Source: Firmicutes bacterium FC7 (GTDB taxonomy: Bacteria; Bacillota; Clostridia; Tissierellales; Tissierellaceae). Taken from it: a stretch of 49,014 nucleotides of DNA. The position numbers and the translations under genes are program-made. The notes below the pieces were generated by a model that searched no databases, was not told the origin of the DNA, and saw only the letters and a program-made list of their open reading frames with translations. Numbering within the stretch: position 1 is the first letter of the stretch; every line of letters begins with the position of its first letter. The DNA is taken from contig JAKELU010000016.1 in the NCBI GenBank assembly GCA_022760735.1, positions 1 to 49,014 of the forward strand. Direction: 5' to 3'. Below, one piece after another: positions 41,473 to 49,014 of the stretch.

Positions 41473-43873
41473 CGCTTCTTACAAATATTCTCTGAACACC
41501 ATACAAAGGAATCTTAGCATTTCCTTGTTTATTTCCAGTGTATCTCTCCCAGCCATCAATCTTTCTCATAATTGCATTTATTTCATAAGAGTCAATTTTT
41601 CTCATAGCAGTAGGTTCTTTTCCAAATAATTCACACCAAATCTCCATGGCGCACACCTTATCTCTTTTAACTGTGCCAACAATTTCTTTACTAAATTCAT
41701 CTCCTCTAATAAAGCTTCTTCTTTCATAAAGGTCCATTTGATCCCAATTAGGAGGTAGTAGCTTGTCTAAATACTCTCTAACAAGTCCCTCTCTTTCATC
41801 ACTTTCTAAGGCATCAACTTGTGCAGCATTTGCTATTTTTTCTGCTTCATTACTTAATATCAATGATTCACCCTTATGATAATATTCCATCACCTCTGAC
41901 CAAATCTGATCAACATCATCTATATCCCAAGGCTTATATCTAGTGCCACCTGGAGTTTTAATTGGCCAAAACCTTCTTCCACCAGTTATATCCCTTAAGA
42001 ATCCTGCTTCTTGATTAGTAGTTCCTACTATAATACACTGTCTTGGATGATCTTCTACTGAATATCCATAACTGGCTCTAAACTTATCATCTTGTCTTGA
42101 TAAAAAAGATTTTAATGTTTCTTCATCTATTTTTCTAATTCCTGCTAATTCACCAATTTCAAGTATCCAATATCCTTGAAGTTTTTCTGCTGCAGTTTTA
42201 TCTCTCATATCTGAAATTGAAAGGGAATCGCTAAAAAACTTCCCACCTAATTTTGAGAATAAAGTACTCTTTCCTATTCCTTGAGGACCGTTTAATACGA
42301 GAACTGTATCAAATTTAATACCTGGAGTCATAGTCCTTGCAACTGCTGCTACCAATGTTTTTCTCATAGCCTCTCTAGTGTAAATATTATCATCAGCTCC
42401 TAAGTATTTAATTAGTAATTCATCAACCCTTATAACTCCATCCCATTTAGGAAGGCTTAGTAAGTAATCTTTTACTGGATGTTGGGATCTTTCCACAGCA
42501 ACTTTAAGTGATGCTTCTTTAAGCTTACCTGGAGCATAAAGTTTATAATTTAAATCAATATATCCAGCAAGTGAAGCTTCATCTGTCTTATTCCATCCAG
42601 ACTTTAATCTTTTCCATGGTACTTCACCTTCCACATCTATTCCACCCCTTAATTCGTTATAAAATATCCCCTTAAGCTGTGGATCATGCCTTAATATCAG
42701 GATTATATTTGTAAGAGTATTTTTTAACTCTCCGTTTCTATTAATTTCAAGGTTAACTTGCCACTCTTCTTCACTATTAAAATCTATACTAGCCGATGAC
42801 ATTCTCTCTTGAGCTATTAACTTTTTTACTTCTGTATCTTCTGTTGCTAACTCCTGCATAGCAAGATATGATGGTAGCTTGGCAACTGGGGTTCCATCTT
42901 TTGCATCTATATCCAAATCACCAAACTTATGAAGTCTAACTAGATCAAATGCATTGCATAATCTTCCTGATACTGGATCTGTACCATGATGAGAATATGC
43001 AAAATCTCCATTTTCATAAATAACTAGTCCACCTGATGAACTCCCTTCAATATATGTGTATCTATTAGGATCATCACAAGGTGAATACACATCTTTTAAA
43101 TATTTCTCTATTACATCAATAACACTATAGGTTCTACAAAATGTACCTACTATTCCATTTTTCTCTCTGGGGTTACCCTGTTTTTCAGCTTGCCTTTTCC
43201 TATCCAACTTACTTTTTGAGGACTCAGGCCAATATGATGAATCTTTCCAATCTGAATATCTATTTAACACCTCATCAGGATCAAGCCATTCTTCATCTAA
43301 ATATTTAAATACATACTCCCCATCTTTAGATGTAGAGGGCCAATACATTAACCTATGTGGCTGATAAGTTGTATCATCAAAGAAATCTATACCAATATCT
43401 GCTGCTATTCTTCTTGCTATAGCTTGATATTCATCAGGTGTTACTGCTCTTTTAAGTGGGATTACTAACCTAAGCCTAGGCCTAGTAGGAGTATGGGAAT
43501 GAGTAGAATACATCACACACCCATACCCAAAGATGCTCTCAACAGCTGACCATAAATCCCCCTTAACAAAATCAGCATCTAGGGTGATTATTTGTCTCCA
43601 TACAATTGAATCAGCTTTTCTTCTGCCACCTTTTAAGGTTCCTCCCACAAATCCACCAACATCTTTTATTTCATCCTTATCTGATTTAGATAATTTCTTG
43701 TATTCTTCATAAGTTTCATCAGTTCTTTTAGTTTCCCTTAATTTAGAAACTAATTCTGACCAAAACATCTCTTTGTTTTTCCAATTAGTTTCTTTTCTAC
43801 TTCTTCCAACAGCTATTGTTATTTTCCCATCATGTTTTAAACTAAACTTAGATGCTATTCTAGGCTCTATCAT
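41459..43873 (-). CDS. Phage primase/helicase, VirE (virulence-associated E) family
   Basis: The ~804-aa replication protein has an N-terminal half like a bifunctional primase of the archaeo-eukaryotic type (ITLDADFVKGDLW with the metal Asp pair at about 101-103, then THSHTPTRPRLRLVIPL). The C-terminal half is the VirE superfamily 3-like helicase: VLVLNGPQGIGKSTLF (Walker A, 531-538), WILEIGELAGIRKIDEETLKSFLS, and VGTTNQEAGFLRDITGGRRFWPI. It should make primers and unwind phage DNA. ATG 43873 has the better spacing to GGAG than ATG 43879. The 3' end carries iteron-like motifs. Confidence 0.92.
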   Translation of the reverse strand: MIEPRIASKFSLKHDGKITIAVGRSRKETNWKNKEMFWSELVSKLRETKRTDETYEEYKKLSKSDKDEIKDVGGFVGGTLKGGRRKADSIVWRQIITLDADFVKGDLWSAVESIFGYGCVMYSTHSHTPTRPRLRLVIPLKRAVTPDEYQAIARRIAADIGIDFFDDTTYQPHRLMYWPSTSKDGEYVFKYLDEEWLDPDEVLNRYSDWKDSSYWPESSKSKLDRKRQAEKQGNPREKNGIVGTFCRTYSVIDVIEKYLKDVYSPCDDPNRYTYIEGSSSGGLVIYENGDFAYSHHGTDPVSGRLCNAFDLVRLHKFGDLDIDAKDGTPVAKLPSYLAMQELATEDTEVKKLIAQERMSSASIDFNSEEEWQVNLEINRNGELKNTLTNIILILRHDPQLKGIFYNELRGGIDVEGEVPWKRLKSGWNKTDEASLAGYIDLNYKLYAPGKLKEASLKVAVERSQHPVKDYLLSLPKWDGVIRVDELLIKYLGADDNIYTREAMRKTLVAAVARTMTPGIKFDTVLVLNGPQGIGKSTLFSKLGGKFFSDSLSISDMRDKTAAEKLQGYWILEIGELAGIRKIDEETLKSFLSRQDDKFRASYGYSVEDHPRQCIIVGTTNQEAGFLRDITGGRRFWPIKTPGGTRYKPWDIDDVDQIWSEVMEYYHKGESLILSNEAEKIANAAQVDALESDEREGLVREYLDKLLPPNWDQMDLYERRSFIRGDEFSKEIVGTVKRDKVCAMEIWCELFGKEPTAMRKIDSYEINAIMRKIDGWERYTGNKQGNAKIPLYGVQRIFVRSGKQE

Positions 43874-43879
43874 GGGCAT

Positions 43880-44032
43880 CTACTCCTTACCTAGAATCCT
43901 ATTAAGACCTTTTTTAGCTCCATTTAAGTCTCCTGACAATGCCTGTCCCCTCAAAGTTTTAATTACCTGCTTTGATAAACTATTTCTATATTTCCTTAGT
44001 TCTGAAATAAAGATTCTAATCTCCTTACTCAT
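43880..44032 (-). CDS. Small phage protein, 50 aa, upstream of primase
   Basis: A short frame reads MSKEIRIFISELRKYRNSL, then QVIKTLRGQALSGDLNGAKKGL and a stop that touches the primase start. The LRGQALSGD-x-x-GAKKGL pattern recurs in small proteins before VirE genes of Gram-positive phages. Basic and helical, it may bind DNA or the primase. It overlaps the DUF4406 gene by 8 bases, so translation is coupled. Confidence 0.65.
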   Translation of the reverse strand: MSKEIRIFISELRKYRNSLSKQVIKTLRGQALSGDLNGAKKGLNRILGKE

Positions 44033-44354
44033 CAATAGGCTCACCCTTTTCATTAAATCTTCTTATTTTGATATTTAATGCTTTGGCAATTGATATTTCA
44101 GATTGCATACCTTCGGAAATCCTCTCGCCAAATACCCATACTTCATCACATTTAGTAAGTAGTGATATCCCCATTTCAATACCTGCATTTCTTTCTTCTA
44201 ATATTTCATCATCTAGAAATGTAGTAAATATTACATGTGGTGCTAAAGGAACTCCACCTTTTAAATATGCTAATCTAGAATAACCAATGGCTTTTTTAAT
44301 ATTTCTTTCAATATCACCCTTTAAAGGCGAGCAAATATATATAAATGGTTTCAT
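44025..44354 (-). CDS. DUF4406 (nucleoside deoxyribosyltransferase-like) protein
   Basis: The 109-aa protein has the fold motifs of nucleoside 2-deoxyribosyltransferase relatives: MKPFIYICSPLKGDIERNIKKAIGYSRLAYLKG, PLAPHVIFTTFLDD, and KCDEVWVFGERISEGMQSEI. It might recycle or alter nucleotides during phage growth; catalysis is not shown. The start ATG 44354 lies behind AAAGGAG; the TTG at 44363 is less likely. Confidence 0.8.
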   Translation of the reverse strand: MKPFIYICSPLKGDIERNIKKAIGYSRLAYLKGGVPLAPHVIFTTFLDDEILEERNAGIEMGISLLTKCDEVWVFGERISEGMQSEISIAKALNIKIRRFNEKGEPIDE

Positions 44355-44418
44355 AAATTCCAACTCCTTTAAATTGGTATTGTACTTTGTAAATAATCCT
44401 CTTTTTCATAAATAATAC

Positions 44419-46365
44419 CTAGTCTTTTTTATAATAATTACTCTCAAAGGTTTCAGCTCTTAAAGGTAGACCTGGTGCCCAGGAAATATCCATTCCCATA
44501 ATATCTTCTACTTCCTCTAATAAGCCAAAGTTATTAGGAACATCTAAAACTACTTCATCATGAACATGAAAGGCTATTTTATATCCTCTATCATCAAGGC
44601 TTAACATTGACTCTGCTAAGCAGTCTCTAGCTATGGCTTGTATTATATTCTCTGTAAGCTTTCCTCCATAGGTATCTACTCTCCCCCATTTTCTTGTATT
44701 AGGTTCTATACCTTCATAGGTCAGCTTGTCTTTACCAAACCTTTCATCAATCTCAATTCTAGGTCTAATATAAGCAAGACTTCTTCCTGATGGTAAGGTT
44801 ATAAATAAAATCCCACTTCTATAAGAAAACTTAAGACCATACTGCATATTAACAGTTTCCATCTCTTTAACCGCACTAATTGCAGCATTTTCAATATCCC
44901 ACCATAGCTTAACTATATTAGGATTAGATTTTCTCCAAGCCGCTACAAGTTCTGGAAGTTCATCTTCAGTAAGGCCCATTTTTAATGCACCCATAGAAAT
45001 TAGTGCTCCTTTACTCCCTCCATATCCTAAAGCAAGTTCTGCGATCTTACCTTTCTGTCTTAGAGGACTTCCCTTATGAATCTCTTCTAGTGGCACCTTA
45101 AACATTTGAGAAGCTGAAGCTTCATAGATTTTTCCATGTGAATTAAACACATCCATTCTCCATTTCTCTCCAGCAAGCCAAGCAATAACTCGAGCTTCTA
45201 TTGCGGAAAAATCAGCTATAATAAACCTAGAATTAAAAGAAGGTATAAATGCTGTTCTTATAAGCTGAGATAATACATCAGAAATAGAATCAAATAGAAT
45301 TTCTAGTGTCTCATAATCTCCATTTAGTAGTAGTTGCCTTGCTAAATCTAAATCCTCCATATTATTCCTTGGCAAATTATGAACTTGGACAAGTCTACCA
45401 GCCCATCTTCCAGTTAAAGCTCCATAGAACTGCAGTAATCCCCTTATCTTAAAGTCTTTACACATTGCTCTTTCCATGGCATCATACTTCTTTACTGAAG
45501 TCTTTGACATCTCTTGTCTGAGTTCTAATACTCTCCTTACTGTTGAATCCTTAGTTTTATCAAGCAATTCTTCTACATTTGCTTTAGATAGGCTACTAAC
45601 TTCTAAGCCTCTACTTTCTAGCCAATTTTTTAGCTGAGTTGGACTATTTGGGTTTTCAAGCTCTGTTAGATTTAATGCTTCTTTCATTAATTCTCTTTGA
45701 TATTCTTCATCGCACTTAATAGCATTTTTAACTAGTTCCCTATCTACATTGACACCATAATCATTTATCTTTTGATCTAGATGCCATAATCTCAACTCTT
45801 TATCTGTCATGTTGAAGTTCTCTATTTTTCTTCTAATTTCTCGCTCAACCTCTACATCTCGTTTACAATACTCCTTAAATAACTCCCATTTTTCTTTGTC
45901 ATGACTCGGTAAGTTTCTAGTTCTTCCATCATTAGATTTATTAGGCTTACATGGAATAGAAAAGTATCTTATTAGATTTTTTCCTTCATCCATCTTCTGT
46001 GTTTTTAGGTTTAAACATTTAGCAACATTCTCAAGACTACCTGGAAGGCCTAGAGTTAAAGAATGAACCATACTACATCTCCATTGTTCAATTGGTAGTT
46101 CCATAGAAAAATATCTAGATAAACAAACTCTTTCAAACTGTGCATTAAATGCCGACTTAATTACATTTGGGCTGTATATAGCTTCTATTACTTCCTTTGG
46201 TAACTTTTCCCCCTGTGCCAAGTCGATTATTTTTATATCTTCATCATCAAAAGCATAAGCAAATAAGAGTATTTCAAAATCTTCCGATTCAGCGTATTTG
46301 TAGACCCCACATTTCGTGAGATCTACACTACTGAATGTTTCAATATCGATACTTAAAACTCTCAT
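44419..46365 (-). CDS. Phage DNA polymerase, family A, with 3'-5' exonuclease
   Basis: The 648-aa polymerase has exonuclease motif LSIDIETFSS (Asp7, Glu9) at the start and the polymerase palm with motif A FIIADFSAIEARVIAWLAG, motif B in the KGALISMGALKMGLTEDEL region, and motif C AFHVHDEVVLDVP. The length is as usual for phage A-type polymerases without the 5'-nuclease. It copies phage DNA together with the VirE primase/helicase and the DUF2815 protein upstream. Confidence 0.95.
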   Translation of the reverse strand: MRVLSIDIETFSSVDLTKCGVYKYAESEDFEILLFAYAFDDEDIKIIDLAQGEKLPKEVIEAIYSPNVIKSAFNAQFERVCLSRYFSMELPIEQWRCSMVHSLTLGLPGSLENVAKCLNLKTQKMDEGKNLIRYFSIPCKPNKSNDGRTRNLPSHDKEKWELFKEYCKRDVEVEREIRRKIENFNMTDKELRLWHLDQKINDYGVNVDRELVKNAIKCDEEYQRELMKEALNLTELENPNSPTQLKNWLESRGLEVSSLSKANVEELLDKTKDSTVRRVLELRQEMSKTSVKKYDAMERAMCKDFKIRGLLQFYGALTGRWAGRLVQVHNLPRNNMEDLDLARQLLLNGDYETLEILFDSISDVLSQLIRTAFIPSFNSRFIIADFSAIEARVIAWLAGEKWRMDVFNSHGKIYEASASQMFKVPLEEIHKGSPLRQKGKIAELALGYGGSKGALISMGALKMGLTEDELPELVAAWRKSNPNIVKLWWDIENAAISAVKEMETVNMQYGLKFSYRSGILFITLPSGRSLAYIRPRIEIDERFGKDKLTYEGIEPNTRKWGRVDTYGGKLTENIIQAIARDCLAESMLSLDDRGYKIAFHVHDEVVLDVPNNFGLLEEVEDIMGMDISWAPGLPLRAETFESNYYKKD

Positions 46366-46369
46366 TTTA

Positions 46370-46891
46370 CTAACCTAAAATATCATCTATACCAAAGTCA
46401 TCTTCTGCACGAGATCTTCCACCTAATGGTTCTCCATCCTCCAACTTTTGAAGATTTTGTAGTCCACAAGCAATTCCTTTATTTCCATTAGCATTGTAGG
46501 CATAAAATACTATTGAAGCTCTGCCAAAGCATCCACTATAAAACTCTGTTGAATCTATAATAGGTTGTAGATTTGCATCAACTATACCTGGTCTTATTGT
46601 GCTATTTGCGTTTACAAAATAGCTATCAGCATAAGCAGGATCATCGGGTCTATCTATATCTCCATCTCTTAAAGGTGTTTTTAAATTTGCTGGAATTTTA
46701 CCACCAAGCTTTGATAGCCCTTCTTGCTTTGCGACTTCAATAGCGGCTTTAATCTTATCAATTGTAACCTTATCTTCTTTTGGGATAATTAGACTAACTG
46801 AATACTTTGGATCACTTCCATTTATGGATTTTGGCTCGAACACATTCGCATATGAAAATCTAACTTTACCTGTAATAACTTTATTTGACAT
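46370..46891 (-). CDS. DUF2815, putative phage single-strand DNA-binding protein
   Basis: The 173-aa protein has the DUF2815 layout: VITGKVRFSYANVFEPK, PKYSVSLIIPKEDK, the DGDIDRPDDPAYADSYFVNANS block, YSGCFGRASIVFYAYNANGNKGIACGLQNLQKL, and an acidic tail ending DDFGIDDILG. The OB-like strands and acidic tip are typical for single-strand binding proteins. It lies directly before the polymerase (4-base gap). Confidence 0.9.
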   Translation of the reverse strand: MSNKVITGKVRFSYANVFEPKSINGSDPKYSVSLIIPKEDKVTIDKIKAAIEVAKQEGLSKLGGKIPANLKTPLRDGDIDRPDDPAYADSYFVNANSTIRPGIVDANLQPIIDSTEFYSGCFGRASIVFYAYNANGNKGIACGLQNLQKLEDGEPLGGRSRAEDDFGIDDILG

Positions 46892-46894
46892 AGT

Positions 46895-48043
46895 TTATTC
46901 CTCCTTAAAATCAATTTCAGCACTTAGCTTTAATTCAGGTCTCTTATCTGACTCTGGAACTAATCGTAGCTTACCAGGTGGTGTCTCTATCAAAGAGCCT
47001 AGAATTTTTTCAAATTCTTTCTTTCCTATTTCCTTTTCTAACTTTGTCAAGTTTAGAAGGGATTTTGAAAATATCTTATCTTCCTCATAACCTGCATCAA
47101 GTAGTCTTTTTGCTACCTCTTCTTCATTTGAATATCTTCTACTTCTCCTGCCTTCTACCAATTTAAGCCCTGTCCACTTCTTACCTTCATTTACAGCTTT
47201 ATTAAAAGCATAGTCCTCTACATCAGATGCCCATTTCTTCAGTTCATCAATTTTTAATATAATATCAACTATTTCATCATCTGTAAGAAGTGGAGGAGGT
47301 CTAAAATCTAAATATATTAATTTCATATTCTCATCTGCTCTAGCTCTACAAGTAGCTTTTACTTTGCAAAATCTACAATGATCTGATGCTTTGTATTCTC
47401 CTTCTCCTTTAAAGGCCATTTCTGCTTTAGGTTTAACTACTTGCTCTCCCCACTCTAGTAATTCCTCCACTGTTATTTCATCAGTTGAAAAATTATCTAT
47501 TCTAGGTTGAATAATGGTCATCCTTATTTTCTCTATATCATAAAGAATCCCAAAACCATTTATTGCACCTAATGCATAGAGTTTCATTTGAGGATTATCT
47601 TGTGCCTCAACTCTAACCCCTCGTCCACCTTTTAGGTCTATTACTTCGATGGTATTATTTGAAATAATTAAAACATCACTTGTTCCAAACCCTTCAGGAA
47701 CCCATGGACTAAAATCCACCTGCTCCTCTAAAAGGATCAAGGCATTTGGTCCCGCTTCATTGATTCTTTGAATAACAAGATCAACATAAGCTTGTATAGC
47801 ATTTTCAATGTCTTCAGTATGAAATTCACTTTCTCTCATTTGTTGAAGTTTTTTATTAAATTCTTGCTTTGATATCCTTTCTAAATATAAGCTAAGGTTA
47901 AGTTCTGCTAGTTCATGCATGAATGTCCCTTCTTCTGCATAAATAGAAGCTCTTTCATCTATTTCTTCCTCTAACCTTGCAGATGGGGTACATTCAAGCC
48001 ATCTATGTGCTCCTGATGCAGAAAGTATGGCATGGTCTCTCAT
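46895..48043 (-). CDS. DUF2800, putative Cas4/AddB-like phage nuclease
   Basis: The 382-aa protein belongs to the DUF2800 group, related to PD-(D/E)XK exonucleases. Visible are HAILSASGAHRWLECTPSAR at the start, YAEEGTFMHELAELNL, GTSDVLIISNNTIEVIDLKGGRGVRVEA with the catalytic D...D-x-K, a YALGAINGFG helix, and a Cys cluster with HCRFCKVKATCRA that may bind a metal centre. It should process DNA ends in phage recombination or replication. Confidence 0.9.
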   Translation of the reverse strand: MRDHAILSASGAHRWLECTPSARLEEEIDERASIYAEEGTFMHELAELNLSLYLERISKQEFNKKLQQMRESEFHTEDIENAIQAYVDLVIQRINEAGPNALILLEEQVDFSPWVPEGFGTSDVLIISNNTIEVIDLKGGRGVRVEAQDNPQMKLYALGAINGFGILYDIEKIRMTIIQPRIDNFSTDEITVEELLEWGEQVVKPKAEMAFKGEGEYKASDHCRFCKVKATCRARADENMKLIYLDFRPPPLLTDDEIVDIILKIDELKKWASDVEDYAFNKAVNEGKKWTGLKLVEGRRSRRYSNEEEVAKRLLDAGYEEDKIFSKSLLNLTKLEKEIGKKEFEKILGSLIETPPGKLRLVPESDKRPELKLSAEIDFKEE

Positions 48044-48339
48044 TGTATCTCTCCTGCATCCTTTAGTAATTCCAGGTACTTTTCCTGTGGAATATCACTT
48101 AGTTTCCTGGCTCCATACCTTGTTATCAAAGCTTTAACCTCTGCTTGCTTTCCGCTTTGGGAAAGCATTGCAAGGTAATGTCTTACTTCTTCTAATGTTG
48201 GAAGTTTTTCTTCTTTGGTAGCTTGTTCAATTTTAGGTTCAGGCGTATTTGTTTCTACTGCTTCCACCAAATCTTCAATACTATCAGCTAGATTTCTTAA
48301 ATTACTTACAACTTCTAAAGCTAGTTTCATTCTACTCAT
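48040..48339 (-). CDS. Phage early protein, 99 aa, function unknown
   Basis: The protein has two helical parts: MKLALEVVSNLRNLADSIEDLVEAV, an acidic linker, and the conserved end TLEEVRHYLAMLSQSGKQAEVKALITRYGARKLSDIPQEKYLELLKDA. This C-terminal pattern is widespread in early operons next to DUF2800, where databases often give it unrelated names. It overlaps both neighbours by 1-4 bases. A role as recombination accessory is plausible but not shown. Confidence 0.75.
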   Translation of the reverse strand: MSRMKLALEVVSNLRNLADSIEDLVEAVETNTPEPKIEQATKEEKLPTLEEVRHYLAMLSQSGKQAEVKALITRYGARKLSDIPQEKYLELLKDAGEIQ

Positions 48340-48957
48340 TATGCACTCTCCTCCCTTAAGGTTGTAATGAGAAGTCTAAATGTTTCTCTACCTTTTGGTG
48401 TAATTAATGTTTGAGTCCCTACCCAGCCAGTTTTTTCATTCATAGTTTCCTTTATTTCAAATAGTCCATTATTTTTCTCCGCATAAGGTTTAAGCTTACC
48501 CTTCTTATCTCGATAGATATATCTCTTATCTAGTAGAAAATTTATAAACTTTCTTTCACCTATCTTTAAAGCCTTAGCTGTATCTCTAAAATTTGTAAGC
48601 AAGCTTCTATCTACTAACTCATCAAAGTAATCTGCTTTAGGCTGCATTATTGCGTTTTCTACACTTAATTTAGAATTTATTAATTTTAGAGATTGAATTT
48701 GATTCTCTGCCATCTTAAGCGCTCTTGACATTACCATTTCTGGAGTATTCCAAGCTTCCTCGACTTTAATAAAGTATAATCTTGCTTGTTTACCTTTTTC
48801 AGTTCGTTGAAGCATACATAGTTCTTTTCCCATAGAAATGGTTAATTGATAGTCTTTTATCTGCTGTTTGTTTTTGGGGTGGTCAAAAATGACCGGGGTG
48901 TAATCTATTCCTTCTGTAAAGCCATACTCACACATTCTTGGAAACCAATGTCTAAAT
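48339..48957 (-). pseudogene. Phage antirepressor (AntA + KilA-C), N-terminus removed by IS
   Basis: The frame reads QFRHWFPRMCEYGFTEGIDYTP, the middle of an AntA/AntB antirepressor domain, followed by QQIKDYQLTISMGKELCMLQRTEKGKQARLYF and a KilA-C domain (ADYFDELVDRSLLTNFRDTAKALKIGERKFINFLLDKRYIYRD ... LITPKGRETFRLL). Upstream of residue Q the sequence becomes the IS end, and the frame meets a stop there. The first ~30-35 residues of AntA are therefore lost. An internal ATG at 48935 could give a shorter 198-aa product, with doubtful function. Confidence 0.85.
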
Positions 48958-49014
48958 TGTAAATGTCAATCCCAAAATGTATAATTTTTAGAATCTCAAA
49001 ATGTACATTAATTA
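48958..49014. mobile_element. End of an IS element (IS21-like), runs off the right edge
   Basis: Starts TGTAAATGTCAATCCC at 48958 and holds TTAGAATCTCAAAATGTACA about 30 bases in. The internal CAAAATGTA motif is repeated. It shares its terminus and second motif with the block at 1-58 but differs between them, so the two are probably the left and right ends of the same kind of IS, in the same orientation. Confidence 0.55.

Noticed and set aside
1-49014. Window as one circular molecule with a single IS copy
   Set aside because: The bases flanking the two IS ends (GATGTATA and GTCTAAAT) show no target duplication, and the interrupted genes are unrelated.
1-49014. CRISPR arrays, tRNA or rRNA genes
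   Set aside because: No regularly spaced direct repeats and no cloverleaf or rRNA-like sequence were seen on either strand.

Overview
The window is a low-GC (roughly 30% by eye) piece of a Gram-positive anaerobe, most likely a clostridial or tissierellial Firmicute. The basis is codon and base use, strong AGGAGG ribosome sites, and phage and IS families typical of that group. Almost every gene reads on the minus strand. Most of the window (about 10.3 kb to the right edge) is one nearly complete siphovirus-type prophage with an HK97-fold head. To its left lies host or island DNA.

Left part (1-10.3 kb). Position 1-58 is the end of an insertion sequence that cuts a GIY-YIG nuclease gene. Next come an unknown 348-aa gene, a cyclodeaminase/cyclohydrolase-family gene and an intact IS256-family element. 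From 10.2 kb leftwards runs a compact minus-strand set of four genes with a consensus promoter: a membrane-anchored UvrD-type helicase with an inserted PD-(D/E)XK-like nuclease, a small membrane protein, an HNH endonuclease with a PUA/EVE-like reader domain, and a SEC-C protein with a second HNH-like zinc knuckle. It looks like an undescribed nucleic-acid-targeting defence operon.

Prophage (right to left in transcription order). A truncated antirepressor is followed by the replication genes (DUF2800, DUF2815, family-A DNA polymerase, DUF4406, primase/helicase, VRR-NUC, SNF2 helicase). An iteron-like TAAACAAG cluster lies at about 41.3-41.5 kb. A DUF1492 late regulator and a terminator close the early block. 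Then follow HNH nuclease, HTH/zinc protein, ParB-methyltransferase, an amidoligase/gamma-glutamylcyclotransferase cassette, small and large terminase, portal, ClpP-like protease, capsid, head-tail connectors, tail tube, frameshifted tail chaperone, tape measure, tail tip proteins, holin, amidase endolysin and two overlapping large serine recombinases.

Four cargo (moron) loci interrupt the structural order: 22.15-22.85 kb, 28.77-30.25 kb, 32.39-35.13 kb and 37.29-38.20 kb. They carry their own terminators, and most carry recognisable promoters. The amidoligase cassette is the most striking: two of its genes and the recombinase operon share a near-identical promoter (TTG..T, 18 bp, GTG-ATATAT), which suggests expression in the lysogen. 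Other direct observations are a textbook A-AAA-AAC -1 frameshift site in the tail chaperone, probable ATT start codons in portal and VRR-NUC, an 18-bp perfect inverted repeat around one cargo promoter, and opposite IS ends at the two window edges.
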